Below are positions 1 to 9,594 of a stretch of DNA of 41,126 nt, one piece after another; position 1 is the first letter of the stretch; every line of letters starts with the position of its first letter. The position numbers and the translations under genes were made by a program. The stretch lies in the NCBI GenBank assembly GCA_002470605.1, contig DKND01000007.1, positions 1 through 41,126 of the forward strand. The letters run 5' to 3'. A model generated the notes under the pieces. That model had not been told where the DNA came from. It saw only the letters and a program-made list of their open reading frames with translations, and searched no databases. The DNA comes from Opitutia bacterium UBA7397 (lineage in GTDB: Bacteria > Verrucomicrobiota > Verrucomicrobiia > Opitutales > UBA953).

Positions 1-582
1 TACCGCTGCCACATGGGTGATCGCAGGGTTGAGGTAATGGTTATAACTGTTCGTGAAACCGGTGCTGAGCTTGATCTTCTCCGTCAATTTATAATCGATA
101 TCGATGGCGTGGCTGTAATTAGCCTGCCGAACAAGCGTAGCCGAAAACACGTTAGGATTGACGCCATCCAAGGCCAGATTGTCATTTCGGGCGGAAACGC
201 GGTAGGAAGAATCCAGCGTGACGGTCAGTGGGCCGCCCGAGGCGAAACGAAGCGTGCCGCTCAGAGCATCGCGCGAATCTTCCAGGCTACGATACTCGGC
301 CTTATTGAAGTAGACGTAGCTGCGTTTGGCCGTGAGGTTTAATGAAATCGGAGTGTCTTTTCCGTACTCAAAGGCTAACCCAGGGGTCACAGTCCAATTC
401 GTGGCCGCCTTCGCACTGGCTGCGGAATAGAGATTATCTGTGATCTCGAGGGCGACCGATGAGTCGAAGAAAATATCGATGTCGTCCCCGATTTGAACCA
501 ACGGAGAGGTCGGAAGCCAGTTGGCCGCATGAACAGCTGGCAGGAAAGAAATGCAAGAGGCCGCGAGAAGGAAGCGTGACAT
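1..582 (-). CDS. Outer-membrane beta-barrel protein, N-terminal part (runs off window)
   Basis: An open frame reads from an ATG at 582 to the left edge without a stop (194 codons), so the C-terminus is missing. The first 19 or so residues form a signal peptide (MSRFLLAASCISFLPAVHA, cleavage probably after VHA). After that come alternating polar and hydrophobic stretches typical of beta strands, such as the ones around SLNLTAKRSYVYF and KLTEKIKLSTGF. This matches porin-like or BBP2-type outer-membrane barrels of Gram-negative bacteria, but the exact family is not certain and no substrate can be named. No in-frame ATG exists between 582 and the rpoC terminator, and only this start gives a signal peptide. 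The gene follows rpoC on the same strand but lies beyond a strong terminator, so it is probably its own unit. Confidence 0.7.
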   Translation of the reverse strand, partial: MSRFLLAASCISFLPAVHAANWLPTSPLVQIGDDIDIFFDSSVALEITDNLYSAASAKAATNWTVTPGLAFEYGKDTPISLNLTAKRSYVYFNKAEYRSLEDSRDALSGTLRFASGGPLTVTLDSSYRVSARNDNLALDGVNPNVFSATLVRQANYSHAIDIDYKLTEKIKLSTGFTNSYNHYLNPAITHVAAV

Positions 583-651
583 ATGTCGGGCGTGTTTAGG
601 GGTTTCCTCAGATATGATAACAAATACGGTGGCATCAACCCCCAAAAGGCC

Positions 652-692
652 AAAAAAGGCCTCCAGTCCTGCTTTAAGCAGAACTGGAGGCC
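652..692 (-). terminator. Rho-independent terminator after rpoC
   Basis: Arms at 658-667 and 683-692 pair perfectly over 10 bp. An inner stem (669-674 with 676-681) is separated from them by one C/A mismatch. On the minus strand the hairpin is followed directly by six T (652-657). It sits 30 nt past the rpoC stop and closes the tuf-to-rpoC transcription cluster. Confidence 0.9.
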
Positions 693-721
693 CTAAATCC
701 TAATCTTAACCTGTTTGAGGC

Positions 722-3700
722 TTATTCGGCAGCAACCGGGGTCGGGAAGACGCGAATTCGGCGGTAAGCAGGAAGGCCAGTGCCGGCGGGAACCAAGTGG
801 CCCATGATCACATTTTCCTTAAACCCTGTTAGATTATCACGCTTAGCCATCGTAGCGGCATCGGTCAGCACTCGGGTGGTCTCTTGGAAAGAGGCCGCCG
901 AGATGAAGGATTCAGTCTCAAGAGAAGCCTTGGTGATACCCAAGAGGATGGGCTCGGATTCAGCAATCTGACCACCGCGCTCGTTGATAGAACGGTTGGC
1001 ATGCCCCAGAATCGTCCGGTCAACCTGTTCACCCCAGAGGTAATCAGAATCGCCTGGCTCCGTGATACGTACCTTGCGGAGCATCCGGGAGACGATGATT
1101 TCGATGTGCTTGTCATTAATGACAACACCTTGGGTTCGGTAAACTTTCTGAATTTCGGTGATGAGATAATCCTGCACTTTGGATTGTCCAAGGATGTCCA
1201 GAATGTCGTGCGGATCGACAGCACCTTCGGTCAGGGCTTGGCCTTGTTTCACCTTTTCGCCGGCCGCCACGATGATGTGCTTGCCGTGAGGAATGAGGTG
1301 CTCTTCTTCGCGTCCGATGGAGTCGGAGATAACCAAGCGCTTCTTGCCACGGACAGAAGGTTCAAAGCGAACGGTGCCATCGATCTTGGCGATTTCAGCG
1401 GCGTCCTTGGGAGGACGAGCTTCGAAGAGTTCAGAAATACGTGGCAGACCGGCGGTGATGTCCTGAGTCTTGGCAGCCTGACGAGGAATCTTGGCCAAGA
1501 TGCTACCTGAGTGCACCATATCGCCTTCATCCACTTCAACGCGAGCGCCGGCCGGGATGGAGAACGTACCCATTTCGCGACCGGAAGAGTCGACGATCTG
1601 GACCTGTGGGTTCTGTTCATCCGAGTGCTCGATCACATACTTGAAGAAGCTGTTGTTCGACGGATCGCGCTCTTCGGTGTAAGTCACACCCGAAATCATA
1701 TCGATCAGGCGAACCTTGCCGTCGCTATTCGCGAGGATCGGCGTGAAGTTCGGATCCCACGCAGCGATGGGCTCACCCTTCTCTACCTTCTTGCCATCCT
1801 TCACCGCGATCACGGAGCCGGCGACAATACGATATTCTTCGATCGGTTGACCGGCGTCGTTAAGAACGCGGATCGAACCGTTGCCGTTGATGGCGACCTG
1901 GCCGCCTTTGATGTCGACGCAATTAAGGTCGAGGAAGGAAATACGTCCGGCACTCTTGGCCTTAACTTCCGGAGATTTGAGCTGAGCAACGCCACCGATG
2001 TGGAACGTACGCATCGTGAGCTGAGTACCAGGCTCGCCGATTGACTGTGCAGCGATGATACCGACCGCGGTTCCGCGCTCGACCATGCGACCCGTCGAAG
2101 GGTCCAAGCCATAAGAGGTAGGCGGAATTGCATTCACGTTCATGTGCGTGAGCGGCGAAAGCACCTTGATGCGGTCGATGCCCACGGTCTCAATGCGCTT
2201 GGCAGCAGGCTCATCAATGAGCACGCCCGAAGGCACAATGACCTCGGAAGGATTCAACGGGTTGACGATATCGTCGGAAGGACAACGGCCCACGATGCGC
2301 TCGGAAAGCGAAACGAGCAGTTCGTCGCCATCGTAAATCGCAGTCTTCCAGACGCCATTAGGCAAACGGACATGCACGCGGTCGACGCCGGCATCGCGTA
2401 ATTTGGCGATGAGTTCTTCGGTGAGAACGGCATCCTCCTTCGCGATAGGTTTAACGGCCCCGGAAGGATTCGCGACATCGGCGGCGAGGTGGCGCCCCAG
2501 GGAAGTATCCCCGAGCGTCACGACTTCAGAACCTGCGGTGACGTCGCGGTGGTCGGTGACAATCACATCCATGGCAACGTCACAAAGCTTACGCGTCATG
2601 TATCCGGCGTCGGCGGTCTTCAGCGCCGTGTCAGACAGACCCTTACGGGCGCCGTGCGTTGAGATGAAGTATTCGAGAACCGACAAGCCTTCGCGGAACG
2701 AAGAGAGAATCGGGCGTTCGATAATTTCACCGGAAGGCTTGGCCATCAGACCGCGGGCTCCGCAAAGCTGCTTAACCTGGGCCTTGTTACCGCGGGCTCC
2801 AGAGTCCATCAGGACGTAAACTGGATTGATCAGCATGCGGTGAGGGTGGCGCGGGTCGCCCTTGCGGACGCCAGCGACCTTCGCCGACTCGGAAAGAGTC
2901 TTATACACCGACTGAGCGATGGTGTCCGTCGCGCTCGACCAAGTATCCACGACCTTATTACGACGTTCGTCGTTGGTGATGGTACCGGTTTCGTTCTGAC
3001 GCTGGAATTCACGCACCTTAAGGGTGGCTTCACGCACGATGCCGTCTTTCTCCTTCGGATAGATCATATCGCTCACCCCGATGGAAATACCGGCCTTGGT
3101 GGCGACGCGGAATCCGGTCTCCTTCAGGGCGTCCAGGACGGGAATCGAAGCCTCGCGGCCGCAATGTTTGTAGGTATTTAAAATCAAGTCGCCGAGCTGG
3201 CCTTTCTTGACGGTGAAATTGACGAAGCCGATTTCAGCCGGCCAGATGGTATTGAAGATGATTCTTCCCACCGTGGTGACGATCGTACGAGGCGCTTTGT
3301 CTCCATAGACGGTGTCGCGACCCGCATCCGGGTTAGCGAAACGAACCCAATCATGGAAGTGCAAGGAGCCTTCCGCTTCCGCGAAGATGGCTTCCGAAAC
3401 GGAACCCAAAACAGGCAAGTGCGTATCCGCCGCAGGCTTGTCCGCCGGCTCGAGGGTCAGGTAATAAGCACCCAGCACGATATCCTGAGACGGCGTGAGG
3501 ATCGGCTTACCGCTGGAGGGCGAGAAAATGTTGTTCGTCGACATCATCAGAAGCTTGCACTCCATGATGGCTTCGAGGGACAGCGGAACGTGCACGGCCA
3601 TCTGGTCACCGTCGAAGTCGGCGTTATAAGCCGTACAGACGAGGGGGTGCAGACGAATGGCATCACCCTCGATGAGGATGGGTTCAAAGGCCTGGATGGA

Positions 3701-5059
3701 AAGACGGTGAAGCGTAGGTGCGCGATTCAGGAAGACCGGGTGACCCTTGGTGACTTCTTCGAGAATATCCCAAACTTCGGGCTTCTTCTGTTCGATGTGC
3801 TTGCGCGCGCCGCGGACGGTATGCGCAAAGCCTAACTCTTTTAGACGACGAATGATGAATGGCTCGAAAAGCACGAGCGCCATCTTCTTCGGCAGGCCGC
3901 ACTGGTTGAGCTTGAGCTCGGGACCGATGACGATGACGGAACGACCGGAATAATCCACGCGCTTACCGAGAAGATTCTGACGGAAACGACCATGCTTACC
4001 CTTCAACATGTCGCTGATCGACTTTAGCTGACGATCGCGGTCCTTCACGGGCTTACCGTGACGGCCGTTATCGAGGAGCGCATCAACCGCTTCCTGGAGC
4101 ATGCGCATTTCATTATGGATGATGACGTCAGGCGTCTTCATCTGGATGAGCTGCTTTAGGCGATTGTTGCGATTGATGACGCGACGATAGAGATCGTTTA
4201 AGTCGGAAGTCGCAAAGCGACCACCTTCGAGAGGGACGAGGGGACGGAGATCAGGAGGAATCACCGGCAGGATCGTAAGGATCATGTGCTCCGGGCGCTT
4301 ACCCGAGGCCAAGAAGCCTTGGATAATCTTCATCCGGCGAGCGATCTTCTTCTTGATCTGCTTGGAGCGGGTAGAACGCAGCTGGTCACGCAGATTCTCC
4401 ACCGTTGAGGCGAGATCCATCTTCTTGAGCAGTTGCTGGAGCGCTTCTGCACCCATACGGGCCTTGAATGCGTCCGGACCATGTTGCTCGACCGCCTGGC
4501 GATAAGCCTCTTCGTCAAGGAGTTGCTTCTCTTCGAGTCCGGTCTGACCTGGATCGACGACGAGGTATTTCTGATAGTAAATGACTTGTTCGAGCTGACG
4601 CGTGGTCATGTCGAGCATAAGCGACAGACGGCTGGGCATGCTCTTCAGGAACCAGATGTGCGAAACCGGGATGGCTAGGCGGATATAACCCATGCGCTCG
4701 CGACGCACGCGTGAAACGGTGACTTCGACGCCGCACTTATCACAAACGACGTCCTTGTACTTAACTTTCTTATACTTACCGCAATAGCACTCGTAGTCGC
4801 GTACCGGACCGAAGATACGCTGACAGAAGAGCCCGTTTGGCTCCGGCTTGAAGGAACGATAGTTGATGGTCTCAGGACTCTTAACTTCCTTGAGGCCCTT
4901 GACCTTGCGGTTGCCATGTTCGTCGAGTTCGTCGAGGAATTGCTCGCCAGTCCATGCAACGATCTCCTCAGGAGAGGCGATCGAGATGGACACGAAATCG
5001 AAGGACTGTTCCTTCGTTTCGTTAGGCGTGAACTCGGGGGTGTGCTCCGGGTGGATCAT
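722..5059 (-). CDS. rpoC: DNA-directed RNA polymerase subunit beta-prime
   Basis: This is the beta-prime subunit of RNA polymerase, 1445 aa. The catalytic magnesium loop NADFDGDQ is at residues 479-486 (Asp481, 483, 485). The N-terminal zinc site is intact (Cys91, Cys93, Cys106, Cys109). The bridge-helix region around IIAAQSIGEPGTQLTMRTFH (about 1001-1020) is canonical. Two oddities are visible. The second zinc site, which uses four Cys in E. coli (814, 888, 895, 898), has no cysteines at the aligned places (around 840 and 966-992). Residues 854-898 and 923-968 look like two copies of one module, each running from GR through D(V/I).NP to G(V/I)DR(V/I). It lies 35 nt downstream of rpoB. The ATG start has no clear Shine-Dalgarno sequence; the leader is C/A-rich. 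Confidence 0.98.
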   Translation of the reverse strand: MIHPEHTPEFTPNETKEQSFDFVSISIASPEEIVAWTGEQFLDELDEHGNRKVKGLKEVKSPETINYRSFKPEPNGLFCQRIFGPVRDYECYCGKYKKVKYKDVVCDKCGVEVTVSRVRRERMGYIRLAIPVSHIWFLKSMPSRLSLMLDMTTRQLEQVIYYQKYLVVDPGQTGLEEKQLLDEEAYRQAVEQHGPDAFKARMGAEALQQLLKKMDLASTVENLRDQLRSTRSKQIKKKIARRMKIIQGFLASGKRPEHMILTILPVIPPDLRPLVPLEGGRFATSDLNDLYRRVINRNNRLKQLIQMKTPDVIIHNEMRMLQEAVDALLDNGRHGKPVKDRDRQLKSISDMLKGKHGRFRQNLLGKRVDYSGRSVIVIGPELKLNQCGLPKKMALVLFEPFIIRRLKELGFAHTVRGARKHIEQKKPEVWDILEEVTKGHPVFLNRAPTLHRLSIQAFEPILIEGDAIRLHPLVCTAYNADFDGDQMAVHVPLSLEAIMECKLLMMSTNNIFSPSSGKPILTPSQDIVLGAYYLTLEPADKPAADTHLPVLGSVSEAIFAEAEGSLHFHDWVRFANPDAGRDTVYGDKAPRTIVTTVGRIIFNTIWPAEIGFVNFTVKKGQLGDLILNTYKHCGREASIPVLDALKETGFRVATKAGISIGVSDMIYPKEKDGIVREATLKVREFQRQNETGTITNDERRNKVVDTWSSATDTIAQSVYKTLSESAKVAGVRKGDPRHPHRMLINPVYVLMDSGARGNKAQVKQLCGARGLMAKPSGEIIERPILSSFREGLSVLEYFISTHGARKGLSDTALKTADAGYMTRKLCDVAMDVIVTDHRDVTAGSEVVTLGDTSLGRHLAADVANPSGAVKPIAKEDAVLTEELIAKLRDAGVDRVHVRLPNGVWKTAIYDGDELLVSLSERIVGRCPSDDIVNPLNPSEVIVPSGVLIDEPAAKRIETVGIDRIKVLSPLTHMNVNAIPPTSYGLDPSTGRMVERGTAVGIIAAQSIGEPGTQLTMRTFHIGGVAQLKSPEVKAKSAGRISFLDLNCVDIKGGQVAINGNGSIRVLNDAGQPIEEYRIVAGSVIAVKDGKKVEKGEPIAAWDPNFTPILANSDGKVRLIDMISGVTYTEERDPSNNSFFKYVIEHSDEQNPQVQIVDSSGREMGTFSIPAGARVEVDEGDMVHSGSILAKIPRQAAKTQDITAGLPRISELFEARPPKDAAEIAKIDGTVRFEPSVRGKKRLVISDSIGREEEHLIPHGKHIIVAAGEKVKQGQALTEGAVDPHDILDILGQSKVQDYLITEIQKVYRTQGVVINDKHIEIIVSRMLRKVRITEPGDSDYLWGEQVDRTILGHANRSINERGGQIAESEPILLGITKASLETESFISAASFQETTRVLTDAATMAKRDNLTGFKENVIMGHLVPAGTGLPAYRRIRVFPTPVAAE

Positions 5060-5094
5060 GTCGTATAAGATTTAGTTGGGTGGGCGTGGATCGC

Positions 5095-8000
5095 TTAGTT
5101 GCGCTCGGCGGGATTAGGCGTGCCGGTGCCAAGACGAACGTCTAGGCAAAGGGCCTGCATTTCCTTCATGAGAACGTTGAACGATTGGGGCGTGCCGCTG
5201 ACCAGAGTGTTGTCACCCTTGACGAGCTGCTCGTAAATCTTGGTACGTCCGGCGACGTCGTCGGACTTCACGGTAAGGAGTTCCTGCAAGGTGTAAGCCG
5301 CACCGTATGCTTCCAGGGCCCAGACTTCCATTTCACCGAAGCGCTGGCCGCCGTACTGAGCTTTACCGCCCAGAGGCTGCTGCGTGATGAGGCTGTAAGG
5401 ACCGGTAGCACGGGCGTGGATCTTATCCGCCACGAGGTGATTCAGTTTCATCATATAGATGTAACCGACCACGACGTCTTGGTCAAAGGCTTCGCCGGTG
5501 TGTCCGTTGATCAGCATCGCCTTACCGGTCTCAGGCAAGTTGGCCTGTTTCAGGTATTCGCGAATCTGTTTCTCGGGGATGCCGTCGAAGATCGGGGTAG
5601 CCACCTTGAGTCCGAGCTTGGAACAAGCCCAACCCAAGTGGGTTTCCAGAACCTGACCGACGTTCATACGAGAAGGAACGCCCAAGGGATTGAGGCAGAT
5701 GTCCACCGGGGTGCCGTCGGACAAGTAAGGCATGTCTTCAATCGGAACGATGCGAGCAACGACGCCCTTATTTCCGTGACGACCGGCCATCTTGTCGCCG
5801 ACCTGAATCTTACGCTTGGTAGCGATGTAAACTTTGACGTTCTTGATGGCTCCGCCTTCGTCGATGCCTTGTTCGATGGCTTCGACCTTACGGGCGCGCT
5901 CTTGCTCAAGCTCGTCGAAACGACGGTGGTAGCCGTCGACGATTTGCCGAATCTTCTGCTTCACCGGCGAGTCATTCATCTCGATGGTGCGAGAAACCGA
6001 GGCCAAGCGACGCAGCAGCGTCTTGGTGATCTTGCGATTAGCAGGGATGATCGCTTCGCCGGTTTCGGAATTTTTGACGTCGAGGGGAATCTTTTCCCCC
6101 AGGAGGATGTTCGAAAGAGACTCCGTCATTTCTTCGCGTAAGCGTGAGTCGGCGGTGCGGTACTCTTCGTTGACCTTCTTCAGCGCCCGGCGCTGATCAT
6201 TGGGCGAAAGTCGTCCGTCGTCCTTGTCGGTACGGGAGGAAACCTTGACGTCCATGATGATGCCCGAGATGCCGGAAGGCACGCGCAGGGAAGTGTCCTT
6301 AACGTCGCGCGCCTTCTCACCGAAGATCGCACGAAGGAGTTTCTCTTCAGGAGCCAGGTCGCCTTCGCTCTTTGGCGTGATCTTACCGACGAGGATGTCG
6401 TCAGGCTTCACTTCAGCTCCGATACGGATGACTCCGTCGCGGTTGAGGTTACGCAGGGCTTCTTCACCGAGATTTGGGATGTCACGCGTGATCTGTTCTG
6501 GTCCAAGCTTGGTGTCACGGGCCGTCACTTCGAATTCTTCGATGTGGACGGAAGTGAAAACGTCGTCCTTGATTAGACGTTCGGAGAGCAAGATAGCGTC
6601 TTCGAAGTTATAACCATTCCAAGGCATGAAACCGACCAGGACGTTACGACCCAGGGCGAGTTCACCCTTATCGGTCGCGGCACCGTCGGCGATGATGTCA
6701 CCGACCTTGACCTTATCGCCACGACGAACCAACGGGCGCTGGTTAAAGCAGGTAGAAGAATTAGTCTTTAAGAACTTACGAAGATCGTAGACGTAAATGC
6801 CCTTGGATTCATCGGACTTGAACTTCTTGTTTTCGAGCTGAGCTGGAGCGACTTCTCCGTCCTTCGTGATGACGATACGGCGAGAGTCGGCGGCGGCGAC
6901 GATGCCAGCGCCTTCGGAAACCACCACGGTCTTCGAGTCGATGGCGACGCGACGCTCAAGGCCGGTGCCCACGAGAGGAGCCTCGGTGATCACGAGCGGT
7001 ACGCCTTGACGCTGCATGTTGGAACCCATGAGCGCTCGGTTAGCGTCGTCATGCTCTAGAAAAGGAATTAGAGCGGCGGCGACCGATACCACCTGCTGAG
7101 GCGAAACGTCCATGTAGTCGACGTCTTCGGGTTCGACTTCGAGGATGTCGTCGCGGAAACGTACAGTGACCTTACCCTTCAATCGGCTAGCCTCGTCTAA
7201 CTCTGAGTTCGCTTGGGCGACCTTGAATTTTTCTTCTTGGTCAGCCGTCATGAATTCGACCTGGTTCGAAACCTTGCCACGAACTACCTTGCGGTAGGGT
7301 GCTTCAATGAAACCGAATTCGTTGATACGCGCGTAGGTGGAAAGCGAGTTGATCAAGCCGATGTTCGGACCTTCTGGGGTCTCAATCGGACAGATGCGAC
7401 CGTAGTGAGACGGATGGACGTCGCGAACTTCGAAACCGGCACGATCGCGATTCAAGCCTCCGGGCCCGAGGGCGGAGAGACGACGCTTGTGGGTCAATTC
7501 GGCGAGAGGATTGATCTGGTCCATCAGCTGACTCAGCTGACTGCGGGCGAAGAATTCGCGGATTGAATTTCCGAATGGCTTTGGATTAACGAGCTTCTGC
7601 GGCGTGATGGAATCAACGCTTTGGTCATACTCGTTAATGCGGGCCTTGACGGTCTTGACCACGTTCTTGAGACCGGCGCGACACTGATTGGCCAAAAGCT
7701 CGCCGACGTTACGGACGCGACGCGAACCCAAGTGGTCGATGTCGTCGATCGCACCGTCACCAGCACGGAGCTTACAAAGCAATTTCGTGGCTTCGACAAT
7801 GTCCTCTGGAGTGATCGTCCGAGTATCGAGAGAAACATTCAGGCTCAACTTCTGGTTGAGTTTATAACGTCCCACGCGGCCGAGGTCATATCGGAGAGGG
7901 TCTTGGAAGAGACGCTGCATGTGTGCGCGAGCTCCCTTGACATTCACGGGCTCGCCGGGGCGAAGCTTGCGGAAGATTTCCTTAAGGGCTTCTTCCTCAT

Positions 8001-8895
8001 TACGCACCGTACCGATATCTTTACGGAGCGAGAGGATGACGGCACCGTCATCGAACTGAGTGTCGAAGACGCCAAACTTCTGCTTAGGCAGTTGTTTGTG
8101 GATTTCCTTAAGCGTTTCGCGTGAAAGTTTGTCGTACTGCTTGGCGACGACCTTGCCGGTCTCGACGTCGACGATTGGGTCGGCGTAGACGAGCTGGGAA
8201 AGGGCTTCGGGCTCGAGATCGAGGGCCGCCTTGGCGGTCAATTCGCGGTGCTGGTAGAATAGAGCGAGGATGTCCTTGTCGTCCTTGTAACCAAACGCAC
8301 GGAGCAAAGTAGTCACCAAGAACTTGCGGCGACGGCGACGGCGATCGAGGTAAACCCAGAGCAGGTCGTTTTGGTCGAATTGGACTTCAATCCAGGTGCC
8401 ACGGTCCGGAATGATGCGGAAAGCGTGCAAGATCTTGCCGCTGGTGTGCGTGGACTCTTCAAAGCAGATACCAGGACTGCGATGCAGCTGGGAAACCACG
8501 ACGCGCTCGGCACCATTCACGATGAAGGAACCGCGATCGGTGATCATCGGCACTTCGCCCATCAAGATTTCTTCGTCTTTGAACGCACCTTTCTCGCGAA
8601 GGCGGAGCTTCAGGAGAACGGAGATGGCGAAAGTCGTGCCCTCACGGATGCACTCGAGCTCGTTCGTCTTCGGCATGACCAAGCCGTACTCGAGATACTC
8701 GAGACGGAAGTTGCCGTTGTTGCTTTCAACCGGGAAAGCTTCGCGAAACACGGCATCGAGGCCGACGTTCTTGCGGCCAGCGGACGTCACGTCGAGCTGG
8801 AGGAAGTCGTTGAAGGAGAAGATTTGATTCTCAATCAGGTTCGGTGGGGGGATGACTTCGCGTAGTTTACCGAAGTTTTTGCGCTCTTGAGGCAT
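5095..8895 (-). CDS. rpoB: DNA-directed RNA polymerase subunit beta
   Basis: Beta subunit of RNA polymerase, 1266 aa, colinear with the bacterial family from the N-terminal FGKLREVIPPPNLIE to the C-terminal SFNVLMKEMQ segment. The rifampicin-binding cluster is at residues 451-475. Asp459, His469 and Ser474, equivalent to E. coli D516, H526 and S531, keep the sensitive-type residues. Ile461 stands where E. coli has Asn518. The conserved CPIETPEGPNIGLINSLS segment follows at about 502. It is co-transcribed with rpoC (35 nt gap) and lies 166 nt below rplL, with an attenuator-like hairpin in between. No Shine-Dalgarno sequence is seen upstream of the ATG. Confidence 0.98.
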   Translation of the reverse strand: MPQERKNFGKLREVIPPPNLIENQIFSFNDFLQLDVTSAGRKNVGLDAVFREAFPVESNNGNFRLEYLEYGLVMPKTNELECIREGTTFAISVLLKLRLREKGAFKDEEILMGEVPMITDRGSFIVNGAERVVVSQLHRSPGICFEESTHTSGKILHAFRIIPDRGTWIEVQFDQNDLLWVYLDRRRRRRKFLVTTLLRAFGYKDDKDILALFYQHRELTAKAALDLEPEALSQLVYADPIVDVETGKVVAKQYDKLSRETLKEIHKQLPKQKFGVFDTQFDDGAVILSLRKDIGTVRNEEEALKEIFRKLRPGEPVNVKGARAHMQRLFQDPLRYDLGRVGRYKLNQKLSLNVSLDTRTITPEDIVEATKLLCKLRAGDGAIDDIDHLGSRRVRNVGELLANQCRAGLKNVVKTVKARINEYDQSVDSITPQKLVNPKPFGNSIREFFARSQLSQLMDQINPLAELTHKRRLSALGPGGLNRDRAGFEVRDVHPSHYGRICPIETPEGPNIGLINSLSTYARINEFGFIEAPYRKVVRGKVSNQVEFMTADQEEKFKVAQANSELDEASRLKGKVTVRFRDDILEVEPEDVDYMDVSPQQVVSVAAALIPFLEHDDANRALMGSNMQRQGVPLVITEAPLVGTGLERRVAIDSKTVVVSEGAGIVAAADSRRIVITKDGEVAPAQLENKKFKSDESKGIYVYDLRKFLKTNSSTCFNQRPLVRRGDKVKVGDIIADGAATDKGELALGRNVLVGFMPWNGYNFEDAILLSERLIKDDVFTSVHIEEFEVTARDTKLGPEQITRDIPNLGEEALRNLNRDGVIRIGAEVKPDDILVGKITPKSEGDLAPEEKLLRAIFGEKARDVKDTSLRVPSGISGIIMDVKVSSRTDKDDGRLSPNDQRRALKKVNEEYRTADSRLREEMTESLSNILLGEKIPLDVKNSETGEAIIPANRKITKTLLRRLASVSRTIEMNDSPVKQKIRQIVDGYHRRFDELEQERARKVEAIEQGIDEGGAIKNVKVYIATKRKIQVGDKMAGRHGNKGVVARIVPIEDMPYLSDGTPVDICLNPLGVPSRMNVGQVLETHLGWACSKLGLKVATPIFDGIPEKQIREYLKQANLPETGKAMLINGHTGEAFDQDVVVGYIYMMKLNHLVADKIHARATGPYSLITQQPLGGKAQYGGQRFGEMEVWALEAYGAAYTLQELLTVKSDDVAGRTKIYEQLVKGDNTLVSGTPQSFNVLMKEMQALCLDVRLGTGTPNPAERN

Positions 8896-8979
8896 GGCTG
8901 GTGAAGGTGGGCTCGGAGTGTCTGGTTGTTTCGGTTTTACTGTGTTTGCCTAGTGAGGGACGGACTGGGCGCCGTTGGG

Positions 8980-9031
8980 AAAAAAGAGCGGGGAGGAGTT
9001 TGAATTCCGGAGGGATTTCTCCCCTCCCCGC
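8980..9031 (-). terminator. Attenuator-like hairpin between rplL and rpoB
   Basis: Perfect 9-bp arms gcggggagg (8988-8996) and cctccccgc (9023-9031) enclose a 26-nt loop. A competing inner hairpin can form around 9009-9026. On the minus strand the stem is followed after three bases by six T (8980-8985), so it has the form of an intrinsic terminator. The genes on both sides lie in the same direction and rpoB has no obvious promoter of its own here. A partial terminator is therefore the natural reading, as at the same place in E. coli, where it lowers rpoBC expression relative to rplL. The arrangement is seen in the sequence; the function is inferred. Confidence 0.65.
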
Positions 9032-9061
9032 ACTTGAAATTTCTAAGAGACTAGAAATGGA

Positions 9062-9442
9062 TTATTTAACCTCAACTTCGGCACCTGCGGCCTTAAGCTT
9101 GGCTTCAATATCCTTAGCTTCGTCTTTCGAAACGCCTTCTTTAACTGGCTTAGGAGCGGTATCGACCAGGTCCTTAGCTTCCTTAAGGCCGAGACCCGTG
9201 ATGGCACGGACTTCCTTAATGACGTTGATTGGCGTAGCACCCTTGGACTTAAGGATGATGTCGAAAGTAGTCTTCTCTTCCGCAGGAGCGGCGGCAGCGG
9301 CGCCACCGGCGACGGCGACAGCGACAGGAGCGGCGGCAGAAACGCCCCACTTGGTTTCAAGATCTTTAACGAGATTGGCGATATCGAGAACGCTTTGGGC
9401 GCTCAGCCACTCGATGACTTGGTCTTTGGTGATGTTGCTCAT
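9062..9442 (-). CDS. rplL: 50S ribosomal protein bL12 (L7/L12)
   Basis: Stalk protein bL12, 126 aa. It has the N-terminal dimerisation domain (MSNITKDQVIEWLSAQSVLD), an Ala/Pro-rich hinge (about 34-54) and the C-terminal factor-binding domain with LKSKGATPINVIKEVRAITG and LGLKEAKDLVD. The start is set at the ATG at 9442, not the in-frame upstream one at 9484, because homologues begin with this segment. An AAGGA sequence about 11 nt upstream is one of the few Shine-Dalgarno sequences in the window. It follows rplJ after 152 nt. Confidence 0.96.
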   Translation of the reverse strand: MSNITKDQVIEWLSAQSVLDIANLVKDLETKWGVSAAAPVAVAVAGGAAAAAPAEEKTTFDIILKSKGATPINVIKEVRAITGLGLKEAKDLVDTAPKPVKEGVSKDEAKDIEAKLKAAGAEVEVK

Positions 9443-9558
9443 GGTATTTGGGTTCCTTGAATGGTTAGCGTCGGTTGAGGACATTTGAGGGCACTAGGCC
9501 CCTAACCGGAGTTCGTTGGATGGTATGTTGTATTGGGTTGGATTTCCCCCCGCTCTAA

Positions 9559-9576
9559 CGTGGCCACACGGCCACG
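9559..9576 (-). other. Perfect 7-bp hairpin between rplJ and rplL
   Basis: The inverted repeat cgtggcc-acac-ggccacg sits 18 nt after the rplJ stop, without a T-run. The 152-nt gap is long for this operon. It could mark an mRNA processing or stability element separating the rplL message, which is needed in several copies per ribosome. No promoter could be recognised with confidence in the gap; the rest of it is C/A-rich on the coding strand. Confidence 0.4.
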
Positions 9577-9594
9577 CCTTCGCAGGGAAAGGGG

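Noticed and set aside
451..475. Possible rifampicin resistance substitutions in RpoB (numbers are residues)
   Set aside because: The key residues equivalent to D516, H526 and S531 are the sensitive type. The Ile at the N518 position alone is not a basis for a resistance call.
5185..6141. 318-codon open frame on the plus strand
   Set aside because: Antisense to rpoB. The product has no family likeness and no plausible start signal.
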